NCBI RefSeq assembly: GCF_038446665.1
Contig: NZ_CP151802.1
Location: 1,674,001 to 1,738,000, forward strand
Direction: 5' to 3'
Length of the DNA stretch: 64,000 nt
DNA from: Lysobacter sp. FW306-1B-D06B
GTDB lineage: Bacteria; Pseudomonadota; Gammaproteobacteria; Xanthomonadales; Xanthomonadaceae
The translations under genes were made by a program, and so were the position numbers. How positions within the stretch are numbered: the first letter of the stretch is position 1; every line of letters starts with the position of its first letter. Below, one piece after another: positions 41,428 to 50,479 of the stretch. Below the pieces are notes generated by a model, which was not told the origin of the DNA, searched no databases, and saw only the letters and a program-made list of their open reading frames with translations.

Positions 41428-43220
41428 GCCGCGTCCTGCCACGGCCGCGACAGGCGCATGGCGGCATTGATCAGGCCGACGTGCGAATAGGTCTGCGGGA
41501 AGTTGCCCCAGGCCTCGCCGCCGTCGAACTCCAGGTCTTCCGAAAGCAGGCCCAGCGGATTGCGCCGGGCGAGGATGCGCTCGAACAGCACGCGCGCTTC
41601 CTCCTGCCGGCCGATCGACGCGAGCGCGTCGATGTACCAGAACGTGCAGATGGTGAAGCTGGTTTCCGGTGCGCCGAAATCGTCCGGCGCGACGTAACGG
41701 AACAGCGCGTCGCCGCGCTTGAGGTCGCGGCCGATCGCCTCGACCGTGCGCACGAAGCGCGGATCGTCCGGCTTCACGAAGCCCAGGTCGGCGAGCAACA
41801 GCAGCGAGGCGTCCAGGCGATTGCCGTCGGGCGACTCGACGAAATGGCCGAGTTCCTCGTTGTAGGCGTGCGCGACGATGCGCGCATGGATCTCGTCTGC
41901 ACGCTGTCGCCACAGCTGCACCTTCGGCGCCAGGCGCAAGTGCACCGCGATGCGCGCCAAACGGTCGCACGCGGCCCAGCACATCACGCTGGAATAGGTG
42001 TGCACTTCCTCGCGCCCGCGGAACTCCCACAGGCCCGCGTCGGGCTTGTCGTGCAGCGCGTAGGCGAGTTCGCCCACGGGCTCCAGCCGCTCGAAGATCG
42101 ACGCATCGCCCACGCGCGTGAGGCGCTGGTCGAAGAACAATTGCGTGGACGCGAGCACCACGCTGCCGTACACGTCGTGCTGCTTCTGCAGCCACGCCAG
42201 GTTGCCGCGGCGCACCGGGCCCATGCCGCGGTAGCCGGCCAGCGATTCGACTTCCGATTCGGCCAGCTGCCGTTCGTACCCCAGGCCGTACAGCGGCTGC
42301 AATTCGCCGTGCGCGGAGGCGACGTTGGCGACGTAGCGCAGGTATTCCTCCATCGTGCGCGTCGCGCCCAGGCGGTTGAGCGCGCGCACGACGAAGGCCG
42401 AGTCGCGCAGCCAGCAGTAGCGGTAGTCCCAGTTGCGCACGGTGTTGGCCGCTTCCGGGATCGAGGTGGTCAGCGCGGCCACGATCGCGCCGGTTTCATC
42501 GTTCTGGCACAGCTTGAGCGTGATCGCGCTGCGGATCACCGCGTCCTGCCATTCCAGCGGGATCGAAAGATTGCGCACCCAGTTGCGCCAGTACACGTGC
42601 GTCTGTTCCTCCGCGTAACGGGCGAAGCCGGCGACCGATTGGGTGAGCGTTTCATCCGGTCCCAGCACCAGGTGCACGTCGCGATCGAGCATGAATGGCA
42701 GCGCGTCGCGAACCAGCCGCACCGGCGCATCGGTGGTCAGGCGCAGGGTGAAGTCGGGAATGAGGTAGCGGATATGGTTGCTGCCCCAGGTGACCTCCGG
42801 CTGCACCGCACCGTAGTCGGCCAGCGGTCGCAGGCGGATGCGGATGCGCGGCATGCCCGACAGCGGGCGCAGCCGGCGCATCAGCATCACCGGGCGGTAG
42901 AAGCGATCGTTCTGGTGCCAGCGCGGCGCGAAGTCGACGATCTCCACCGCGCCACCGTGCGCATCGCGCAGCACCGTGCGCAGCATCGCGGTGTTGGTGA
43001 TGTAGGACTGTTCGGATTCGACGAAGTCCTCCAACTCCACCGCCCAGTCGCCGCCCGCGTGCTCGCGCGGGGAGAGCAGGGCGCAGAACGTGGGATCGCC
43101 GTCGAAGGCCGGCACGCAGCCCCAGACGATGCGCGCGCGGGCGTCGACCAGCGCGGCGACGCTGCCATTGCCGATGAGGCCCAGATCCAGGCTGGCGGGG
43201 AGGGAGGCGGATGAGGTCAT
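41424..43220 (-). CDS. Glycoside hydrolase family 15 protein (glucoamylase- or trehalase-like)
   Basis: The 598-residue product has an N-terminal beta-sandwich (DLGLIGNGSVAALVD start) and an (alpha/alpha)6 barrel with NWDYRYCWLRDS in the centre and the family's C-terminal GEAWGNFPQTYSHVGLIN motif, which lies near the catalytic base. GH15 includes glucoamylases and, in mycobacteria, trehalases. Its place between otsB and otsA with overlapping ends favours a role in trehalose turnover, but no direct substrate evidence exists here. ATG 43220 has a GGAG site 5 bases upstream. An upstream ATG at 43271, overlapping the otsB stop, would add 17 residues. Confidence 0.87.
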   Translation of the reverse strand: MTSSASLPASLDLGLIGNGSVAALVDARARIVWGCVPAFDGDPTFCALLSPREHAGGDWAVELEDFVESEQSYITNTAMLRTVLRDAHGGAVEIVDFAPRWHQNDRFYRPVMLMRRLRPLSGMPRIRIRLRPLADYGAVQPEVTWGSNHIRYLIPDFTLRLTTDAPVRLVRDALPFMLDRDVHLVLGPDETLTQSVAGFARYAEEQTHVYWRNWVRNLSIPLEWQDAVIRSAITLKLCQNDETGAIVAALTTSIPEAANTVRNWDYRYCWLRDSAFVVRALNRLGATRTMEEYLRYVANVASAHGELQPLYGLGYERQLAESEVESLAGYRGMGPVRRGNLAWLQKQHDVYGSVVLASTQLFFDQRLTRVGDASIFERLEPVGELAYALHDKPDAGLWEFRGREEVHTYSSVMCWAACDRLARIAVHLRLAPKVQLWRQRADEIHARIVAHAYNEELGHFVESPDGNRLDASLLLLADLGFVKPDDPRFVRTVEAIGRDLKRGDALFRYVAPDDFGAPETSFTICTFWYIDALASIGRQEEARVLFERILARRNPLGLLSEDLEFDGGEAWGNFPQTYSHVGLINAAMRLSRPWQDAA

Positions 43221-43267
43221 CGGTGCTCCATGGATTTCGTGGATGAAGTGCGGGTGCACGTCGTCGC

Positions 43268-44017
43268 TCATGCCAGCGACAGGCCCTCCTGGAGCCACGC
43301 GCGCACCGCGGCCGGGTCGTGCAGGCCGTAACGCGCCACGCTGGGTTGGCGCGAGCCCACCAGCACGCCGAAGCCGTTGTGGCTGTTGACCGCGGCGAAC
43401 GCGTGTTCGTCGGTGAGGTCGTCGCCGACGAACACCGGGCGACGTCCGTGGAAGGGCGGGTGGGCGAGCATCTCCACCACCGCGCCGCCCTTGTGCGCGC
43501 CGTCGGGACGCAGCTCCACGACCATGTTGCCGGGTTGCAGGTGGTAGCCGGGCAGTTCGATGAGGATCGAATCGGCGTACTGGCGCAGCAGGTCCTCGGC
43601 GTCCGGCGCCGCGCGCCAGTGCAGGGCGATGGTGGTGCCCTTGTCCTCCACGCGCGCGCCGGGATAGCGCGCCGCCAGCGCCTGGCCCCAGGCGACGGCT
43701 TCGTCCAGGGCGCGCGGGCGCGGGTGCCGCTCCTGATGGCCGTCTTCTCGCCGCTCCAGCCCGTGCAGGCCCGTGGCCGGCAGGCTCAGCGGCGCGAACA
43801 GCGCGTCGAGCTGCGCCAGCCGCCGTCCGCTCACCAGCGCCAGCGCGCCGTCGAGGCGGCCGTGCAGCACGGCGAGCACGTCGATCAGTCCGGGGTCCAC
43901 CGTGACGTCGCCGGGAACATCGGCGAAATCCAGCAGCGTGCCGTCGACATCCAGGAACAGCGCCCATTCGGACGACACCGCGGGCGGCGCGGGCAGGTGG
44001 AGGGGGGGCGAGGACAT
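43268..44017 (-). CDS. otsB: Trehalose-6-phosphate phosphatase OtsB
   Basis: HAD-superfamily phosphatase that dephosphorylates trehalose-6-phosphate to trehalose. The 249-residue product has the HAD motif I (FLDVDGTL: D23, D25), the motif II region [16 protein letters not shown], and motif [16 protein letters not shown]. It is the first gene of the three-gene trehalose operon, divergent from clpB. A 150-base region (44018-44167) separates the two and carries the clpB sigma-32 promoter. Confidence 0.95.
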   Translation of the reverse strand: MSSPPLHLPAPPAVSSEWALFLDVDGTLLDFADVPGDVTVDPGLIDVLAVLHGRLDGALALVSGRRLAQLDALFAPLSLPATGLHGLERREDGHQERHPRPRALDEAVAWGQALAARYPGARVEDKGTTIALHWRAAPDAEDLLRQYADSILIELPGYHLQPGNMVVELRPDGAHKGGAVVEMLAHPPFHGRRPVFVGDDLTDEHAFAAVNSHNGFGVLVGSRQPSVARYGLHDPAAVRAWLQEGLSLA

Positions 44018-44080
44018 GCACGCATTGTGAACACGCGTATGTCAGCATCAGGTGGACGCTTCGCGAACGCCCCGGAATTC

Positions 44081-44109
44081 CTTGAAACGGGCGCCGAACG
44101 ACCGCATCT
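44081..44109 (+). promoter_or_regulatory. Sigma-32 (heat-shock) promoter of clpB
   Basis: CTTGAA (44081-44086) and CCGCATCT (44102-44109), 15 bases apart, match the sigma-32 consensus (CTTGAA-N13-17-CCCCATNT) at all but one position. The transcript would start near 44116, 52 bases before the clpB ATG. Confidence 0.78.
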
Positions 44110-44167
44110 GGTGCGCATTGCGGCCCACTCCGTGGCGGCCGCCACCCATAGTGAAAGGGATACCTCC

Positions 44168-46753
44168 ATGCGGATGGACAAACTCACCTCGCGCTTCCAG
44201 CAGGCCTTGCAGGACGCGCAGTCGCTGGCGATCGGCCGCGACCACAGCGTCATCGAACCCGCCCACCTGATGACCGCGCTGCTGGAACAGAGCGGCGGCA
44301 GCACCCGCCCGCTGCTCGCGCAGGCCGGCGTCAACGTGCCGCTGCTGCGCGAACGCCTGGGCGAAGCGCTCGACAAGCTCCCCAAGGTCACCGGGCAAGC
44401 CGGCAACATCAGCGTCGGCAACGACCTGGCGCGCCTGCTCAACGTCACCGACAAGCTCGCCCAGCAGCGCGGCGATGCCTTCATCGCCAGCGAGCTGTTC
44501 GTGCTGGCCGCGCTGGACGACAGCGGCGAACTCGGCCGCGCGCTCAAGGCCGCCGGCGCCGACAAACAGAAACTGGAAGCGGCCATCGACAAGGTCCGCG
44601 GAGGCGAGAGCGTGCAGTCCGAAAACGCCGAAGACCAGCGCCAGGCGCTGGAGAAGTACACCATCGACCTCACCGCGCGCGCGGAGAGCGGCAAGCTCGA
44701 TCCGGTCATCGGCCGCGACGAGGAAATCCGCCGCACCGTGCAGGTCCTGCAGCGCCGCACCAAGAACAACCCCGTGCTGATCGGCGAGCCCGGCGTGGGC
44801 AAGACCGCGATCGTGGAAGGCCTCGCGCAGCGCATCATCAACGGCGAAGTGCCCGAGGGCCTGCGCGGCAAGCGCGTGCTCTCGCTCGACATGGGCGCGC
44901 TGATCGCCGGCGCGAAGTTCCGCGGCGAGTTCGAGGAACGCCTGAAGGCCGTGCTCAGCGACCTGAGCAAGAGCGAAGGCCAGATCATCCTGTTCATCGA
45001 CGAGCTGCACACGATGGTCGGCGCCGGCAAGGCCGAGGGCGCGATGGACGCGGGCAACATGCTCAAGCCCGCGCTCGCGCGCGGCGAGCTGCACTGCATC
45101 GGCGCGACCACGCTCGACGAATACCGCCAGTTCATCGAGAAGGACGCCGCACTGGAGCGCCGCTTCCAGAAGGTGTTCGTCGGCGAGCCGAGCGTGGAGG
45201 ACACCATCGCCATCCTGCGCGGGCTGAAGGAGAAGTACGCCGTGCACCACGGCGTGGAGATCACCGACCCGGCGATCGTCGCCGCGGCCACGCTGTCCAA
45301 CCGCTACATCAGCGACCGCCAGCTGCCCGACAAGGCCATCGACCTGATGGACGAGGCGGCCTCGCGCATCCGCATGGAGATCGACTCCAAGCCGGAAGAA
45401 CTCGATCGCAAGGAGCGCCGCCTGATCCAGCTCAAGATCCAGCGCGAGGCGTTGAAGAAGGAGAAGGACGCCGAGTCCAAGCAGCGCCTGTCCGACCTGG
45501 AGGACGAGATCGCCAAGCTGGAGCGCGAGTTCAACGATCTGGAGGAAGTCTGGAAGGCCGAGAAGGCCATGTTGCAGGGCGCGACGAAGATCAAGGAGCA
45601 GATCGAGGCCGCGCGCCTGGAGCTGGAGGCCGCGCAGCGCAAGCAGGACTTCGCGCGCATGAGCGAAATCCAGTACGGCACGCTGCCGGAGCTGGAGAAG
45701 CAGCTCAAGGCCGCGCAGGAAGCCGAGACGAAGGGCTTCACGCTGCTGCAGGACAAGGTGACGGCGGAAGAGATCGCGCAGGTCGTCGCGCGCTGGACCG
45801 GCATTCCGGTCAGCAAGATGCTCGAAGGCGAGCGCGAGAAGCTGCTGCGCATGGAAGAGCACCTGCACACGCGCGTGGTCGGCCAGGAAGAGGCGATCAA
45901 GGTCGTGTCCGATGCGGTGCGCCGCTCGCGCGCCGGGCTTTCCGATCCGAATCGCCCGTCGGGTTCGTTCCTGTTCCTCGGCCCCACCGGCGTGGGCAAG
46001 ACCGAGTTGAGCAAGGCGCTGGCCGAATTCCTGTTCGATTCCAGCGATGCGATGGTGCGCATCGACATGAGCGAATTCATGGAGAAGCATTCCGTGAGCC
46101 GCCTGGTCGGGGCGCCTCCGGGCTACGTCGGTTACGAAGAGGGCGGTTACCTCACCGAAGCGGTGCGTCGCCGCCCGTACAGCGTGATCCTGCTCGACGA
46201 AGTGGAGAAGGCGCATCCGGACGTGTTCAACATCCTGTTGCAGGTGCTGGACGACGGCCGCCTCACCGACGGCCAGGGCCGCACGGTGGACTTCCGCAAC
46301 ACGGTCATCGTGATGACGTCGAACCTGGGGTCGCACCAGATCCAGGAGATGTCCGGAGATGATTCGCCGCAGGCCTACCTGCAGATGAAGAGCGCAGTGA
46401 TGGGCGTGGTGCAGGCGCACTTCCGCCCGGAGTTCATCAACCGGCTCGACGACATCGTCGTGTTCCATCCGCTCGACAAGCAGCAGATCCGGCAGATCGC
46501 GCGCATCCAGCTCAACGGGCTGGAGAAGCGGCTGGGCGAGCGCGGGCTCAAGCTGGATCTGTCCGATGAGGCGCTCGCGTTGCTGGGCAATGTCGGCTTC
46601 GATCCGGTGTACGGCGCGCGCCCGCTGAAGCGTGCGATCCAGCAGCAGCTGGAGAATCCGCTGGCTTCGAAGATCCTGGCCGGCGAATTCACCAGCGGCG
46701 ATGTGATCGGCGTTGATGCGCAGGGCGGGCAGTTGGTGTTCCGGAAGGGATAA
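44168..46753 (+). CDS. clpB: Disaggregase chaperone ClpB
   Basis: Hexameric AAA+ disaggregase that works with DnaK to rescue aggregated proteins. The 861-residue product has the N-terminal Clp repeat domain, the first AAA+ module (Walker A GEPGVGKT near residue 206), a long coiled-coil middle domain (rich in Glu, Lys and Leu, about residues 410-530) and the second module (GPTGVGKT near residue 605). The start [14 protein letters not shown] matches E. coli ClpB. A sigma-32 promoter lies upstream. Confidence 0.97.
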   Translation: MRMDKLTSRFQQALQDAQSLAIGRDHSVIEPAHLMTALLEQSGGSTRPLLAQAGVNVPLLRERLGEALDKLPKVTGQAGNISVGNDLARLLNVTDKLAQQRGDAFIASELFVLAALDDSGELGRALKAAGADKQKLEAAIDKVRGGESVQSENAEDQRQALEKYTIDLTARAESGKLDPVIGRDEEIRRTVQVLQRRTKNNPVLIGEPGVGKTAIVEGLAQRIINGEVPEGLRGKRVLSLDMGALIAGAKFRGEFEERLKAVLSDLSKSEGQIILFIDELHTMVGAGKAEGAMDAGNMLKPALARGELHCIGATTLDEYRQFIEKDAALERRFQKVFVGEPSVEDTIAILRGLKEKYAVHHGVEITDPAIVAAATLSNRYISDRQLPDKAIDLMDEAASRIRMEIDSKPEELDRKERRLIQLKIQREALKKEKDAESKQRLSDLEDEIAKLEREFNDLEEVWKAEKAMLQGATKIKEQIEAARLELEAAQRKQDFARMSEIQYGTLPELEKQLKAAQEAETKGFTLLQDKVTAEEIAQVVARWTGIPVSKMLEGEREKLLRMEEHLHTRVVGQEEAIKVVSDAVRRSRAGLSDPNRPSGSFLFLGPTGVGKTELSKALAEFLFDSSDAMVRIDMSEFMEKHSVSRLVGAPPGYVGYEEGGYLTEAVRRRPYSVILLDEVEKAHPDVFNILLQVLDDGRLTDGQGRTVDFRNTVIVMTSNLGSHQIQEMSGDDSPQAYLQMKSAVMGVVQAHFRPEFINRLDDIVVFHPLDKQQIRQIARIQLNGLEKRLGERGLKLDLSDEALALLGNVGFDPVYGARPLKRAIQQQLENPLASKILAGEFTSGDVIGVDAQGGQLVFRKG

Positions 46754-46788
46754 GCGACCCGTCCGTAGCGGGATGACTGCTGCGACTC

Positions 46789-46820
46789 GAAGCCCCCGCG
46801 GTGGAAGCTGCGGGGGCTTC
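46789..46820 (+). terminator. Hairpin after clpB
   Basis: GAAGCCCCCGC pairs with GCGGGGGCTTC (11-bp perfect stem, 10-base loop) 36 bases after the clpB stop. No T tract follows. It probably sets the 3' end of the clpB mRNA. Confidence 0.55.
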
Positions 46821-46868
46821 GGCGTTATGCGGGTGCTGCGTCGCGGTCTACGACAGAGCGCCCATTCT

Positions 46869-46976
46869 CACCGTTCGTCCTGAGCGTAGCGAAGCGAAGT
46901 CGAAGGATGGAGACGGGCGGCAACCCGCTCATCCTTCGACTTCGGCGCTTCGCGCCTACGCTCAGGACGAACGGTG
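46869..46976. repeat. Long imperfect inverted repeat element
   Basis: Arms 46869-46909 and 46930-46976 are reverse complements apart from two short insertions in the right arm, around a 20-base centre. They begin with CACCGTTCGTCCTGAGCGTAG. The unit resembles the dispersed palindromic intergenic sequences of Xanthomonadaceae. It can fold into a hairpin of about 40 bp. It lies between the clpB terminator and the btuB promoter; nothing else is seen in 46821-47010. Confidence 0.75.
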
Positions 46977-47010
46977 GGGAAGGGCGCGCCGAACGAAGGC
47001 TCCGCGACCA

Positions 47011-47038
47011 TTGCCGATACCCCGGGTGCTGCTAAGAT
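47011..47038 (+). promoter_or_regulatory. Candidate promoter of the B12 operon
   Basis: TTGCCG (47011-47016) and TAAGAT (47033-47038) are 16 bases apart, 4 of 6 matches each. They sit 10-20 bases before the predicted riboswitch, as expected for a riboswitch-led transcript. Confidence 0.5.
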
Positions 47039-47054
47039 GCCCCCGCCTGAGGTG

Positions 47055-47252
47055 ACCGCCGGCCTGGCCGGTGGTTGAAACGGGAATCCGGTGCGCCGGG
47101 TCGTGCATGCACGGCCGGCAATTCCGGAGCTGCCCCCGCAACGGTAGGCGAGAAGACGATCCGCATCACAGCCACTGTGCTCACGCATGGGAAGGCGCGG
47201 ACCGGAAGCGCAGGAATCCCTGCCTTCGCTCGCAAGCCCGGAGACCGGCCTT
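47055..47252 (+). ncRNA. Cobalamin riboswitch
   Basis: Adenosylcobalamin-binding mRNA leader. The conserved blocks occur in order: GGGAATCCGGTG after a GAAAC segment (about 47077-47093), GCCCCCGCAACGGTA (about 47132-47146), the B12 box AGCCACTG (from 47170), GGGAAGGC (47189-47196), and the closing AAGCCCGGAGACCGGCC (47234-47250). The P1 stem can pair GGCCGGT (47066-47072) with ACCGGCC (47244-47250). The remaining 130 bases to btuB form the expression platform. Cobalamin binding should repress the btuB operon. Confidence 0.93.
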
Positions 47253-47381
47253 TGTGCGACCCGACACGCGGTGGGCGATGTCATGGGGCGCATGCCGTTC
47301 GCGTGCCGCTGCCATAACCCTCCTTCCGCCTGTCCTCTTCCAACGTTCCCGCGCGGGCAGGCGCGGTCAAGGAGTGTGTCA

Positions 47382-49244
47382 GTGCATCCGCATCACCGTA
47401 TGTTCCGCCGCCGCGCGCTGGCGGCGTCGTTGTCGTGTTCCCTTCCTTTCGCGGCCCCGGCCTTCGCCGACGATGCCGCCACCGATCTCGATCAGGTCGT
47501 CGTCACCGCTACGCGCACCGCGCAGACGCAGGACCAGGCGCTCGCCGCGATCACCGTGATCGACCGTGCCGAGATCGAACGCCTGCAGCCGGCCTCGCTG
47601 CCGGCCCTGCTGACGGGGCGCGCGGGTATCTCCATCGCCAACAACGGCGGCCCGGGCAAGTCGACGTCGCTGTTCCTGCGCGGTACCGAGTCCGACCACG
47701 TCCTGGTGCTCATCGACGGCATCAAGATCGGTTCGGCCACCAGCGGCGGTGCCTCGCTGCAAGACATCCCGGTCGAACAGATCGAACGCGTGGAAATCGT
47801 GCGCGGTCCGTTCTCCAGTCTGTACGGTTCCGAAGCGCTGGGCGGCGTCATCCAGATCTTCACCCGCCGCCCGCAAGGCGCGTTCGCGCCCAGCGCCAGC
47901 GCCGCCGTCGGCAGCGATAACACGCAACGCTACGCGGCCGGCGTCGCCGGGCAGGCGAGCGATCCCTCGCGTGGCGCCTGGTATGCGATCAACGCCGCGC
48001 ACGAAAGCACCGACGGCATCAACGCCTACCGCGGCACGCGCAACTTCGATCCCGACAAGGACGGCTATCGCAACACGTCGTTGACGTTGCAGGGCGGCTA
48101 CCGCTTCAGCGAGCAGTGGGATGCCGACCTGCGCGCCTTCCGCGCCGAAGGCAACAACGAGTACGACGGCAGCACCAACAACGAAGCCGACACCGTGCAG
48201 CAGGTCGTCGGCGGTCGTGTGCGCTACACGCCGGGCGATCGTTTGAAGTTCACCGCCGGGCTGGGCACCAGCGCGGACCTGAGCGAGAACTTCCTCAACG
48301 GCGTCTATTCCTCCACCTTCGATACCCGCCGCGAAGTGGGCTCGTTGCAGGCCGACGTCGGCCTTGCCACCGGCCTGTTGACGCTGGGCTTCGATTGGCT
48401 CGGCGACAAGGTGCACAGCAACACCGATTACGCGCGTGATCGTCGCATCAACCGCGGCGTGTTCGGCCAGTGGCAGCAGGCGTTCGGCACGCAGTCCGTG
48501 CAGGCGAGCGCGCGCCGCGACGACGACAGCCAGTTCGGCGGCGAAACCACCGGCAGCGTGCTGTGGGGCTGGAACTTCACGCCGTCGCTGCGCCTGGGTG
48601 CGAGCTACGGCACCGCGTTCAAGGCGCCGACGTTCAACGAGCTGTACTTCCCCGGCTACGGCAACCCCGACCTGGGCCCGGAAACCTCGCGCAGTGTCGA
48701 AGTGAGCCTGCGCGGCGAACACGGTTGGGGCACCTGGTCGCTCAATGCATTCGACACGAAGATCGACGACCTGATCGCCTTCGACTCGACGCTCGGCCCG
48801 ATGGGCGGCCCGAACAACATCGACCGCGCGCGCATCCAGGGCGTGGAAGCGACCGCGGGCGTGGTCTGGATGGACTGGAGCCTGCGCACCAGCCTCACCT
48901 GGCTGGACCCGCGCAACGACGGCGACAACGTCAACCACGACAAGTTGCTGCCGCGCCGTGCGAAGCAGTCCGGACGGATCGACCTTGATCGCAAGTTCGA
49001 TCGCTTCAGCATCGGCGCCAGCGTCATCGGCGTGGGCGAGCGTTACGACAACCTCGCCAACACCACCCGCATGGGCGGGTACGGACTGTTCGGCTTGCGT
49101 GCGGGCTATGCATTCACCGACGCATGGAGCGTGCAGGCCTCGCTCGACAACGCCTTCGACAAACGCTACGAGACCGCCGCGCTCTACAACCAGCCGGGTC
49201 GCACCTGGCTGCTGACCGTGCGCTATCAACCCACCGTCCGCTGA
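47382..49244 (+). CDS. btuB: TonB-dependent vitamin B12 receptor BtuB
   Basis: Outer-membrane 22-strand barrel that takes up cobalamins using TonB energy. The 620-residue product has a signal peptide, a TonB box ([11 protein letters not shown]), a plug domain with [14 protein letters not shown] and [22 protein letters not shown], and a barrel ending in an aromatic-rich beta signal. I start at GTG 47382 because AAGGAG at 47369-47374 is 7 bases away; ATG 47400 is an alternative. The riboswitch directly upstream makes the substrate assignment strong. Confidence 0.93.
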   Translation: [620 protein letters not shown]

Positions 49245-49268
49245 GCGGACACCAACGTGAGGCCGCCG

Positions 49269-49850
49269 ATGAAACCCCTGACACGCCACGCCAACCTGGG
49301 CCTGTTCGCCGCTTTCGCCGTGCTGATGATCGCCACGCGCTTCCATCATTTCGGCGACGCGCTGCACCTGCCCGACGCCTCGATGGCGCTGTTCTTCCTC
49401 GGCGGCCTCTATTTGCGCAAGCACTGGCAGTTCGCGGTGTTCATCGCGCTGGCGGTGGTGATCGACTGGATCGCCATCGAATACGCCGGCCTCAGCGACT
49501 TCTGCGTGACGCCGGCGTATTCGTTCCTGCTGCCGGCTTACGCCGTGCTCTGGTACGGGGGGCGCCTGTACGCCGATCGACTGCGCACCACATGGGCGTC
49601 GATGCTCGGCGCCGCCGGCGTCGCACTGGTCAGCGCGTCGGTGTCGTTCGCCATTTCCAATGGTGCGTTCTACTGGCTGGGCGGTCGCTACGCGGAGCCG
49701 CACTTCGCCGAGTATCTGGCGCGCGCCTGGCAGTGGGGGCCGTTGTTCGTGCGCACGACGATGGCCTACATCGCCGTCGCGCTGGTCGTCCACGCGATCC
49801 TTGATCGCGTGGTGGGCCTTCGTTCCAACACGCAGCCCGCCGGCCGTTGA
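49269..49850 (+). CDS. btuM: BtuM-like solitary cobalamin transporter, copy 1
   Basis: The 193-residue product has about six membrane helices, like an ECF-type substrate-binding (S) component. It carries the pattern DFC79VTPAY. Characterised BtuM of Thiobacillus denitrificans binds cobalamin through a cysteine at position 80 in the same context. ATG 49269 has a GAGG site 6 bases upstream. It follows btuB by 24 bases under the riboswitch, and no ECF module (EcfT, EcfA) is near, so it may act alone. Its paralogue lies directly downstream. Confidence 0.75.
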   Translation: MKPLTRHANLGLFAAFAVLMIATRFHHFGDALHLPDASMALFFLGGLYLRKHWQFAVFIALAVVIDWIAIEYAGLSDFCVTPAYSFLLPAYAVLWYGGRLYADRLRTTWASMLGAAGVALVSASVSFAISNGAFYWLGGRYAEPHFAEYLARAWQWGPLFVRTTMAYIAVALVVHAILDRVVGLRSNTQPAGR

Positions 49851-49861
49851 GGAGATTCACC

Positions 49862-50479
49862 ATGAACGCACTGCGATTCTCTGGCTCCGAAAGCCTCCTG
49901 CCGTACTCGTCGCCGCGTGCGCAGATTCTGGTCGCCGCCGCGCTCGCCGCATTGATGATCTGCACGCGCGGCCAGCACTTCGCCAGCGTGAATGCGCTGC
50001 CGAGTGCATCGTGGGCAGTGTTCTTCCTGGCCGGCGCGATGCTGCGGCCGATGTGGGCACTGCCGGCGTTCTTCGTGCTGTCCTCGCTGCTCGACTTCGC
50101 CAGCCTGGCCACCGGCACGATCACCGACTGGTGCCTGTCGCCGGCGTACTGGGCGGTCGCGCTGGCGTATGCGGCGCTATGGCTGGGCGGTCACGTGTAC
50201 GCCACGCGGCTGCATCGGGACCGCTGGAGCGCGCTGCCGCGCCTGGTGTTGGCGCTGGTGGTCACGGCCAGCGTGGCGTACCTGATTTCCAAGGGCGGCT
50301 TCTACTTCTTCTCCGGCCGTTATCCGGAGCCCACGCTCACGGGCTTCATCGCCCGCATCCCGCAGTATTACCCGCGCGCGCTGGGCACGCTCGCCGGCTA
50401 TGTCGGGCTGGCGTTCGCGTTGCGGGCGATCGCGATCGGTGCGTTCGCGCGCGTCGCCGCGCGGAGCGTGCGCGCGTGA
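49862..50479 (+). CDS. btuM: BtuM-like solitary cobalamin transporter, copy 2
   Basis: The 205-residue product is a clear paralogue of the protein encoded just upstream. It has six predicted helices, a shared ALMI-TR-HF N-terminal helix pattern, the LPSASWAVFFLAG segment and the motif DWC91LSPAYWAVA that matches the cysteine motif of copy 1. It has a GAGGAG ribosome site 7 bases before ATG 49862. The C-terminal half keeps the helix spacing but differs widely in sequence, so the two may have separate ligands or form a heterodimer. Its stop overlaps cobO by 4 bases. Confidence 0.72.
   Translation: MNALRFSGSESLLPYSSPRAQILVAAALAALMICTRGQHFASVNALPSASWAVFFLAGAMLRPMWALPAFFVLSSLLDFASLATGTITDWCLSPAYWAVALAYAALWLGGHVYATRLHRDRWSALPRLVLALVVTASVAYLISKGGFYFFSGRYPEPTLTGFIARIPQYYPRALGTLAGYVGLAFALRAIAIGAFARVAARSVRA

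Noticed and set aside
46754-47381. A hidden small gene between clpB and btuB
   Set aside because: The span is accounted for by the clpB hairpin, a palindromic repeat, a promoter and the cobalamin riboswitch; the short open frames cross these elements.
49247-49268. GTG 49257 as start of the first BtuM-like gene
   Set aside because: The GAGG site lies within that reading, 6 bases before ATG 49269, which gives a product of family length.
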